Shown: in pieces, positions 54,908 through 64,000 of the stretch
How the letters are laid out: every line of letters starts with the position of its first letter
Position numbering within the stretch: the first letter of the stretch is position 1
Source: Metallyticus violacea
Lineage: Eukaryota > Arthropoda > Insecta > Mantodea > Metallyticidae
DNA: 64,000 bases
Direction of reading: 5' to 3'
Assembly: GCA_030762175.1 (NCBI GenBank)
Contig: CM060842.1
Location: forward strand, 67,147,001 to 67,211,000
Made by a program: the position numbers and the translations under genes
Notes under the pieces: generated by a model
What the model saw: only the letters and a program-made list of their open reading frames with translations
Database searches by the model: none
Told to the model about the DNA's origin: nothing

Positions 54908-56299
54908 CTAAAAATTTAGAAAGCAAAAATATTCTATAACTTTATTTAAATTATTAGTATTAAAATGCAAATGTTTTACTAATATTTTGCTATGTTGCAT
55001 CTATATTACATACTCATGAATTACATAATTATATGTATTGCATTACTAATTGTCTGTACTCCAATATTTAACATTATTTTTTTTTAAATAATGTCTTCAA
55101 TTAGAATTTTGGTAGCTTTTACTAGATTTATTAATAATATTTATATAAATATAAGATTTTGTGACTCAAATTCAATAAAATTTATTTAATTATTATCAAT
55201 CTGTTAAATTAAATTGCAATTCAAAGAATACTTCATTTCTTTTATCACTGTTCTTTTTAATTTTACATGAACAAACCAAGTAAAATATCTGGCCTTGTTT
55301 AGTAATAAAGCAAGGTATGTAAATCGCGCAGAACAGTCATATTAGCACTAAAAATAGTGTGATTGCAAATGAATAAATCTGCTGGTTATAACAGTATATG
55401 TTTTATCATTAAAGTCAGCAATTGGTCATTCCAGCTGACTAATTTAGTTGAATGTTTCAAATCTTGCACACATGGCTAAGTAATTTTAGATAAGGTGCAA
55501 CAGACAACGTGAAAGTGTCAATTTTATTGGTTAAAGAAGAACAAATTTTCATTTACTTTATTTTATTTTTTACTTAAAAATAATAATAGCGGTACATTTG
55601 CAGGACAGCTCTGCATCCTACAAGAATGCATTTATTTAGGCTCTAGGAACTAAAAGTGCATTATAGCAAAATGGAGAGAGAAAAAAATACCAACAAGATG
55701 ATTAACTGTAAAATTCGGCAGCATATTAATCAACAAATCTGTCAATGATGCTATGTAGATGACTTTCTAGTTCACTTCATATTACAATGAAGTTTAGAAA
55801 TATATCTTAAATGATAATTAGACTACTAAACATATTCTTGAAGTTCATTAAGACAGCATACATCATTAATATTGAATCATAGGGAGGTGATCTTAATTTT
55901 AAAACAGAAAACGGGACATTTTAATATTTGTCTCAATAAAAAATGGGCAAAAGAGGATGCGAGAAATTGATTTGTCATAAATCCTTGGTTTAGAAACTAA
56001 TAATAAATAATTACTGTGTAGCTTATATGTAGTAATATTGAATTCACTACAACCAAACAATCTTTTAGAATTATTAGTGCAACATTCATTGATATTTTGG
56101 TGATGAATGAAGCTTCTTTAGTAAATCCTTTTTATCACACAGCATTTTGTAAAAGTTTGTACTAAAACACGAGTTCTTGTCACTTCGCCACAAAACGTGC
56201 ATATAGAAAACACTCATTCAGTGGGGGTGTTATTTCATAATAAACAAAAAGGAAATTCAAATATTTTAAGAAAATGTGAATAAGGCATATTGTTCACAT
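54908..56299. other. msps intron or upstream DNA, nothing recognised
   Basis: AT-rich with no recognised exon or element. msps needs at least one further exon upstream. None was found here. Confidence 0.45.
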
Positions 56300-57750
56300 T
56301 AAAATATGAAATAATTTTTACCCAACAATTGCTAGGTGATGTTCTTCCAGCTTCCTTTTTTCTAATATTTTTGGTGATATGTTTAGTTTAATATACATAT
56401 ACTCATCATAGAGACTGGTATCATCTATTATAAATGAAGCAGCCATTTCGTAAATGAAATCTTCAGTCTTTTGTATATCCTTTCACTTGGGTATCCCTGT
56501 CTTAATCATTGCCCACTGCAGTCCCACAAACCCTCAATGGATGCAATCCATTTAAATATTCAGCTACAGTTTGATAAAAATGTATGGACATACTGTTTAA
56601 ATGTTGCAATTTCTGATAATAAATCTCCTTTTCCAATTTACTAAGAACTGATTTAACAGATGATATTATGAAGCAATTTTCACCCTTGGAAACTACATTA
56701 GTTTTTAAATCACTTTACACAGAAATTACCTAAAAAAGTGTAATTGTTTCACCTTTACTCTTCGAACACTTTTCCAGTGAAAAGTTGATGTTTGGTTGTG
56801 AAGAAAGTACAGCCAGGCTTCTAACAAAGAATTTTCAAAGAATGATTTCATAAGAAATTAAACATAGCCAGAAGACATTCAACTGCAAGAAATAAAGCAA
56901 ACTACTTTGTTTTGCTATAACCTAAAACTTGTTTGTACTCCTCGTCTATAAATTTACAAAATTAGACTTTCAATCCCTACAGTATACATATACGAATAAG
57001 AATATATTTTATAAACAATGCCATCAATATCAATAGAAAGCACATTAGCAGCCATCTGGATAGTATTGTGAATTATATTAGCAGAATGCCCAACCTCAAG
57101 TAACTTATGCCTAAATTTCCTTTCAGTTTAGTGAAGACACTGACACCTTTTCCATATATACCTCCAAAATGCAGTTCATAATATCTGCACAAACAGCAAT
57201 TTTTTTTAAGTTAATATTTTCCAAATACTCACTCAAAAATATAGCAATGGTTTTTAAGTTTCTCGAGGCAAAGATTTAAGATTCAACATTTTAAATGAAA
57301 TTCCCTCATTAGGATTAAAGTACCTTACAAAGCTATAGAAATATTTTTTTGTCCTTATGATTTGATGCATTATTGAAATAAAATTAGCTTTCTGTAAATC
57401 ACATTCTATTTCAGAAATGGCAAATGGGGTTAAAACATATAATACAATTGCCTTGGTTTTACTAAGGCTGCACATAATTTTGATTCATGGATAATTGTAG
57501 AGGTATAGTCAATGGATCTGAAAGATTGGTTGTGCTGGAACAGTATGATAAGCAAATGCTCCTTCAACAGCTGCTAGTTTCATCTTTTTCACCAAAACTT
57601 TCACTTTTAAAAAAATTAATATGGTGCTAGAAGATGCACTTGTGTGCACCATTCTTTTATGTTTTTCACTGTTTATATGTAGTGGTATATCCAATCTCCA
57701 CAGCTTATATTGAAAGTAGATATACACTTATTGCATCAAACATCTGAGTC
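56300..57750 (-). pseudogene. Decayed hAT-like transposase
   Basis: Read on - from 57727: IPLHINSEKHKRMVHTSASS, VKKMKLAAVEGAFAYHT (zinc-finger to core linker), KAIVLYVLTPFAISEIECDL, YFNPNEGISFKMLNLKSLP, then HNTIQ-like and hAT C-terminal IDDTSLYDEYMYIKL. The order and sequence match hAT/ZBED-type transposases. Several stops and frame breaks exclude function. Terminal repeats were not found. Confidence 0.75.
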
Positions 57751-59100
57751 AGATTTGTTTCTTTAATGTACAGATATTTATTCTACATGTCACTATTACA
57801 ACACACTCCTTTTTTGGCAGTGGTATATTATTTTCAAGTGTTTAGCACTCGCAGTTTACCAAAGTACGCAGTATTTTGAAATTTCACAAATTCAGAACAC
57901 AACACTGTGTTCTACCAGAGTCACAACTGTAATGAATTTCTTTCGACTGAAGCAAATGCATTTTTGAATATTGGTGGCAATTCATATAAAAGAGTGATTA
58001 TGATTAGTTAGTTGGCATTATCTTACCATAGAGAGTGCAGAGTGGTGCAGTTCAATTGTGGGCTACATCAATTGTTTACTACACTTTCCCAAGTAAAGCC
58101 CCCATATTGTTGCAAGTATATACTGATAATATAAACAGTGCTTTGCTTTGTCAGTTATCAGTAATCTTTAATTTTTTCCTGAAACTGATACTAAGCAGTA
58201 AGCTATGAGCACTAATGTTAATAGCATTTTACGTGGTAAACTACTACTGCAAAAAAGGGCCATTTTAGCATCCCATGTTACATTTAAAAAAATTATCTCC
58301 TTCTTGATCAGAAGAATAACACCATTCTTGAAATTATGGAATGTTCCAAAATTTTCAGCACTGGTAAATGATCCCAAAGTATAATTTTCCTTTATACTTA
58401 TTTTACCTGTTTTTATAAATATCAAAATAACACATTATTATGAACATGGGCCTACAAGTTTCTGGCCTGATGACACAGATCACTTCCTTCCTAGAACTAA
58501 TGGGATGTCATACTTTTCCTCTCTATTCTCTCATTTCTTTAAATCAGTTATTTGAGTTAGAAGTACTATACAATGATGTATAATGTTGAAAACTGAGTAT
58601 CAGCAATAATAAAATGTCAACCACAGAAAGCCTTATGCCAATTAAATTACTGGATGTTTAGTGTATTACATAAAGCTTTCCATTCACATTCAATTCTGAA
58701 GGCATAGGACACTGGAGCATCAATCATTAGTATTCTACTAGGTCAGCAGATTATGATATCCCATGCATGTGCACAAGAACATGCCATCAGTCCAGTCAGT
58801 TCAGCTGTATCATTGGCTAAGGCCTCAGTCAGGAATCAGAGAGCTTCTTGGGAATGTGCTAAGAAAGCTATGGCTAATAATAGGCCTAAGTATTGTGTTC
58901 CATGGGTGTTTATTTACAATTTGCATGTATGTAAAGATTTGCTTCATGCTGTCAATAGATGATTTAAAGAAAAATTCCCTGATGATTAACTCCTGGTCAT
59001 GCTGCAATTCATAAATTACTTGAAATGGAAGTAATTTATCACTCAAATACAATTACAAAATATATACTAATAATTAATATGTAACTTTTTAACCCCAAAT
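57751..59100. other. Nothing recognised
   Basis: AT-rich. Open frames of up to 85 codons match nothing known on inspection. Confidence 0.45.
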
Positions 59101-59104
59101 CAAT

Positions 59105-59205
59105 ACCTAACCATGATATTAGTGACTGAACCCCAATCTGGTTCATCAGTAGTTTCCTACTGGAATATCCAGAAGACTTTGGCTCAGTTCCTTCTATAAT
59201 TCACA
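59105..59205 (+). repeat. Dispersed repeat R5, copy 3
   Basis: CCAATCTGGTTCATCAGTAG, TACTGGAATATCCAG, then GGCTCAGTTCC, collinear with 5335-5440 (-) and 11595-11705 (+). It lies just left of the - strand LINE. Confidence 0.5.
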
Positions 59206-60488
59206 TCTATTTTCAAATAACAAAAGATTACTAATACTAAAAAGAACAATGTTAACTAGAAATGAATTCTTAGATTAATAAAACAATATGCAAAAGTGTT
59301 ACAAATTATATACAATTCTTCACTTTTGAGACTGATATAATTTTCTCTTGAACCCCCAACATATGACTCAGTGGTTGACATATACTTGGGCCCCATTTTT
59401 CACTTTTTTCCTGCTTAATTTTCTTTATACATTTCTCCCATACTTGTCCAAAAATTCACTCATGACCTACTTCTTTCTCCCCCTCTTAACTGTCAGCATT
59501 TTTATAGTTACAATATTTCTTTTCATTTTATCCCAAATGGTATCTCTTCACTTACTATTTCCCCATACTGCAACAACAGCATGCCCCTCAATTTCTCCAT
59601 ATGTAACACATGCTTTCTTGTTATTCCTTAATCCTTCTTCAAGATATAATGCACTTGTTTGCATCCATGCATTCCCCTCCCAACCTATTTTATTGCAACT
59701 ATCCACATACTTTTCCCTATCCTAATCTTTTTTTTGTTTTGTCTTGTACAATCTCAAAGTACTTTTATTCTCAAAAGTTGACATCAATCTCTTGCCTCTG
59801 TACATCTTCTATGCTACTCCTTATTTTCATCTAAAATCCAATTAAATTATCTTCTCCCCTCTTCCATACAACCCCCATACCCATCTTTACTAATATTTTA
59901 TTCAGTTGCCTCTTCCAATTATCATTATGCATAATTGTTCATTGATAATTCATACAAATTCTTATTATATTGTTCTCTTTTAGATACAAATTCCTATATC
60001 AATATTTCAAGTCTTTCCACTACCATTTCTTTCTTTCTGTTCTACCTAATTCTACCAAGGCTGCTGCTCTTGGCGATGCTTTTGATAAATCTAATAACTC
60101 TTTACAAACATCCTATGAATTACCTTAATTCTTTCTACAACCTCTGAGAGTCCCCATATTTCTATTCCATACATTTTCATTTCCACTACAAATACATACA
60201 ATCTTTCTAACCAATTTACTGATATTTCTGGTATCTTATTAGAAAAATTCTCATTCCTTTCATAGCCATTTTCCCTTTAGCTATCAACTTCTTTTCATGT
60301 GATTTCAAACCTATATTGCTACTTAATGTCACTCACAAATAATCAAATTCTGTCACTTCCTCCAGTTGCTTTCTATTTAAATACCCCTTTTCACATTTTC
60401 TTAATCTACTTATTTTTTAAAGACAATTATTTTCAATTTCATAACTTTTTATGCCTCACTCCCTACTGAATTTACTAACTTCATCAAT

Positions 60489-60752
60489 GTCTCCTAAACC
60501 CAAGATCGCAGGTTCGAACCCAGCCAGGACAGATGGACTTTTTCGGGTGTAAAAATCCTAAGTATGGCTTCCTTTGGAAGGGAAGTAAAGCCGTGGGTCC
60601 CATGTCGTACATTTATGGCACAAAAAAGAACCTCAAGCCTGAAAGAGAGGCCTCTGAGCAAAATTTGTCGGCCGCTTCATGCCCTGAGTTGAATGGGACC
60701 CCGAGATGTTAAAGAGTGCCCATAAATAAATCAATCAAAAAATAAAAAATAT
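60489..60752 (+). mobile_element. SINE family S1 with B box and target-site duplication
   Basis: It begins just upstream of a B box (GCAGGTTCGAACCC, about 60510), continues GGCTTCCTTTGGAAGGGAAG and ends CATAAATAAATCAATC plus A-rich tail. It is flanked by cttcatcaat at 60479-60488 and 60753-60762. The B box shows a tRNA-derived head. It lies inside the LINE. Confidence 0.88.
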
Positions 60753-61087
60753 CTTCATCAATAGCCTTTTACAACCCAAATATTGTTATAGCATCCATCC
60801 ATCATTAAATCATCTGCATAAATCAATCCTGGTATCTCTCTTGTTATCTACCACTGGGCAAGGTGCCATACTTTTTCCAATGCTTTCCAAGATGGTATTT
60901 ATAAATAAGTTGAATGAAATAGGACTCGACTTACATCCCTGTCTTAACCCCAGCTTTTGATCAACTACATCAGTAAATCTATTTCCATTATATCTTAAAC
61001 CTGACTCCATACATTCTCCTAATATCTATGACAAACTCATTACTAACTCATTTTTCCGTAATTTCTATTCTAATGCCTCCCTATCAA

Positions 61088-61540
61088 TAGTGGATAAATA
61101 CTTAAGTTAAAAAGTTAAATATGTTCTTAGCTGATTTTGAAAAAAGCATTTGATACCATTTCTCATTTTTAATTCTTTATTCTTAAATACATTAAAAAAA
61201 GGAATGGTATCAAATGCTTTTTTCAAAATTAGCAAAGAACATATATACCATTTAACAAATTATTTTTCAAGAAGTCACTCAAATTTCACTAGTTTTATTC
61301 CACTTACTTGAACATGTTTCAAAGGCAAATTTCCACTGTATGGAACCGTGCTGACGATGAAGGAAAATTGCCTTTGAAACATGTTCAAGTAAGTGGAATA
61401 AAACTAGTGAAATTTGAGGACTTCTTCAAAAATAATTTGTTATATGATACTATATTTCACTGTGAAAATCCCAAACTATTAAAATTTATATATACCATTT
61501 CTCATTTTTAACTTAAGTATTTATCCACTATTGTCCGAAT
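61088..61540. repeat. Nested palindrome: inverted LINE ends with a PLE end inside
   Basis: The outer arms (agtggataaatacttaag at 61088 and its mirror at about 61520) are LINE sequence. Inside, a second inverted repeat of RT sequence (tttgaaaaaagcatttgat and its mirror, 61139-61230) and a third PLE-end repeat (caaatttcactagttttatt and its mirror, 61282-61425) follow. It is best explained by insertion into, or recombination of, inverted copies. Confidence 0.7.
61347..61387 (+). ncRNA. Hammerhead-like motif with intact core
   Basis: GUG, CUGACGA (61350-61356), U, stem GAAGG/CCUUU (5 bp) with loop AAAAUUG, GAAA (61375-61378), ACAUGU palindrome (61378-61383), U, CA. The whole CUGANGA..GAAA core is kept. 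Stem I is only 2 bp by strict pairing. Confidence 0.6.
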
Positions 61541-62310
61541 TACCATTATATTATCTGTTGGTCTCCTCCCTTTTCTAAATAATGCTTGAAACTCACATCT
61601 TATTTTCTTCTTCTATCCATTCCTGTAACCTATCTGCCTTATCCCCCATAAATATTTTCCCTAAAATAGACAGATTAATTGTTCTATAGTTACCTGGTTT
61701 TCTATCTCTCTTTCTTTTGTACAATGGGACCACCATACTTATCTTCCAATTTTCTGGTAACATTTTTCTCTCTTTTACTTGTTTAAAAACTCAATCATTA
61801 TTCTCATATCCTTATTCTCTTGGAGCAATCATATTCTCACTTTCTCTCTTTTTGTATGTATACCTCCTAGTTTTCCAATTTTTTTTTTTTTACTATTCTT
61901 CTCCCTTATTGTTTGTTTCCCCTTTTTTGCTTCCAACAAACACTTATACTTCCAATTACTTAACAAGAAATTCTGCCTATCACAATCCTCTTGTTTTTCT
62001 CCATCTCGGTTGCTCCTTAACATTTTCTCTCTTCATCGTACCATTTTATTCCCTTTTCTCCTCACTTTTTCACTTTCATATTTGTACCTGCTTGCTTTAC
62101 TAAAACTCTTGACATTTTTATTAATTCTTCGACTTTTCTTTCACTAATAGTTCCTACAATATTACATACTATGATTTTCCCTCCTCTGAATTTATAATTC
62201 ATATCTTGCCAATAATCTTCTTCCAAATCCTCTTTCCATTTGAAAACTTTATTCTTTGTAACTTCATTGGTACCTCTTGATTTATCCCATGATTACATAA
62301 ATTAGAATGT

Positions 62311-63300
62311 GTCATGGACTCCTATAGACAATGTTTTAATGTGAACAATTGAGGAAGAGTTTTAAATAATTGAGGAAGAGTTTGATGATAGACTTAGCAG
62401 TAATAACAATGACCTGCCTGCTCCCCCAATCTAACTCCTGTGACTATCATCTCTGGGTTTCAATTAAAGATAAAGTGTACAGTATAAATCCACACACTTT
62501 ATAGGAACTGAATATGAAAATGTCAAGAAATAAATTCAATTTCCCCAAGTGAATTAAGAAGGTGATGGAAAATTTTATTAGTCGATGCCAGAAATATTGG
62601 AAAATGAAGAAAAGCAGTTACAATATCTCCTTAGGTGACAAGGGTGAGTATGTATCTTTATAAATAATTCATTTTTGTAATATTATTAGACAGTGCTTTC
62701 AGTGCTGAAGTTTTAATTTGGTACAGTGTGGACTATGTTGCTGTACAGCTGTGAGTATAGGTTCCATGACCCACACATACTACAGTGGTGCTTGTAATCG
62801 GCTCACCCTGTAATTAGACCATGGAGATGATGTTCAAAAGCATCTCTCTTTGGTAGAGAAAATACTGAATTATAGGCAAATGAAATTGAAGAAAACATCA
62901 TCAAATGAATATCTTCATATAAATAAAGTCAATGCAAGGAAACTACATATAAATAAGCCATTCATCAATGTATTTAAGAGAGCTTACCCATGAAAAAGAT
63001 ATAAGCTCTTAAAATATCACCCCAAATAAAATACAACAAATTGAATCAAAGCTTTGATATAACATGTATGGGCACAAATATTTAACAAAACTTTCCTCTT
63101 AAACAACAAATAAAACAGTTTGAATGCAAAGCCAAGGAAAAGTATATTTTATTAACTGGTTTGCAAATCAGGTTACTTAATAAGAGCATTACAAAAGACA
63201 ACTTCACACCAATATAGCCACATTCATTTTGCTACATTATAATAAAACTTTTAAGATTATATATACCTGAATCAGAGGGCTTTCTCTTCCAAGAAGCCTT
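62311..63300. other. Nothing recognised
   Basis: AT-rich. No exon or element was recognised with confidence; see the weak exon-like stretch noted among rejected observations. Confidence 0.4.
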
Positions 63301-63420
63301 TGGGTCTAACAAATTTGAAGAAGAGTTGACTCACACTGTCCTAGATAGCCATCTACTTGTGAAAGAAAACCTGTCAGAATGGTTACATCATAGTATAGTA
63401 GAACTTGTGACAGGTTGATT

Positions 63421-63630
63421 CGTTTTATTTACGGATGCTCTTTATCATCTAAGGTCATCAGTGTCCCATTCAAGGGCATAAAACACCGGTAAATTTTGCT
63501 CAGAGGCCTTTTCTTTTTCTTGCTGTAAACCTATCACATGGGACCCACAGTTTTACTTCCCTTCTGAAGGAAGTCATACTTAGGAATTTTACACCCCATA
63601 AAAATCCATTGCTCCTCCTGGGATTGAATC
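63421..63630 (-). mobile_element. SINE family S1, diverged copy
   Basis: On the - strand: B box remnant GATTCAATCCCAGG, then GACTTCCTTCAGAAGGGAAG, and AGCATCCGTAAATAAAACG at the end. It is flanked by cttgtgacaggttgatt (63404-63420) and cttgtgataggattgat (63631-63647), a duplication with few mismatches. Confidence 0.75.
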
Positions 63631-63649
63631 CTTGTGATAGGATTGATAA

Positions 63650-64000
63650 TTGCTGGCAAACCACCCTGATGTGGCAAGGTGGCCAAGATAAGAAAGGGGA
63701 AAAAGGTATCAGGCAAGAGGGAAATGCATGCAAAAAGGAATACCCCTAAACCTTTATCAGGCCAGAAGTTATGAACCTGTCCTCTTAAATGTATTTTGAT
63801 TCAGAAACATTTTCCTGCATGCCTATTCTCCGTAAGTATGAGTTAAATTCAGCAGCACTCCAAAGTACCAATTATATGAACTAACTGGAAACAATTATAG
63901 TTTGGATAACCAAACCTAAAAATAACAGAAAGCACAAAATTTAAGTTTCTGTAAGGTGAATCACCATTAAAATGCACAATTCCCTGATATCTTTCTTTTT
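63650..64000. other. Window end, nothing recognised
   Basis: No recognised exon or repeat. Confidence 0.4.

Larger units (their letters stand above)
59340..62310 (-). mobile_element. LINE, largest copy, rearranged by nested insertions
   Basis: On the - strand, from right: ENWKISMVVPLYKRKRDRKP, GNYRTINLSILGKIF (RT, 61760-61640), then LRQGCKSSPISFNLFINTIL and MESGLRYNGNRF (61010-60810), then a post-RT region and zinc-knuckle-like segment to about 59400. It is interrupted by a SINE S1 (60489-60752) and by a nested palindrome (61088-61540). It belongs to the family seen at 3745-5185. Confidence 0.75.

Noticed and set aside
59348..59834. Overlapping hydrophobic-looking open reading frames on the + strand.
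   Set aside because: They are antisense to the LINE on the - strand and show its Ser/Phe-rich complement.
63265..63345. On the - strand, an exon-like stretch with a GTATAT donor (LLDPKASWKRKPSDS) that could be an upstream msps exon.
   Set aside because: It does not resemble any CKAP5 segment I know. The acceptor side is poor and a stop lies in the frame close upstream.

Overview
This window is eukaryotic nuclear DNA, almost certainly from an insect. It is AT-rich, its coding exons are short with GT..AG introns, and most of the rest is decayed transposons. The mix of Penelope-like elements (PLEs), non-LTR retrotransposons, tRNA-derived SINEs, Tc1/mariner, DUF4817-type and hAT remnants fits a large, repeat-rich insect genome. 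I cannot name the species.

Two conserved genes are present, in tail-to-tail order. (1) On the + strand, positions 2158-39883 hold 16 coding exons of the NAT10/Kre33 RNA cytidine acetyltransferase. They run from about residue 190 of the human protein to the stop codon, and all 16 exon phases join without a break. The 5' exons (N-terminal domain and start) lie left of the window. (2) On the - strand, three exons at 54907-52011 encode the C-terminal end of the XMAP215/CKAP5 (Drosophila msps) microtubule polymerase. Its upstream exons were not found in the 9 kb to its right and probably lie beyond the window. NAT10 acetylates cytidine in 18S rRNA and tRNA, whereas msps adds tubulin at microtubule plus ends. 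I see no functional link between them.

Region by region: 1-2157 holds a palindromic PLE insertion upstream of the first visible NAT10 exon. 2369-39798 is NAT10 introns filled with nested PLEs, LINEs, SINEs, mariner and Tc1 elements. 39884-52010 is intergenic, with a mariner remnant, PLE copies and SINEs, and it probably includes the msps 3'UTR. 52098-54711 is msps introns, with one transposase fragment. 54908-64000 holds a decayed hAT transposase, a large - strand LINE and two SINE copies.

The most interesting signal is in the PLE termini. They share a hammerhead-ribozyme-like core (CUGANGA, a stem, then GAAA). Directly after it comes a six-base palindrome whose sequence changes between families (ACATGT, ACTAGT, ACCGGT) while staying self-complementary. 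The same ends form head-to-head inverted pairs bounded by a single near-perfect 12-bp target-site duplication. They also occur as very short (59-184 bp) insertions that carry little more than the terminal module.
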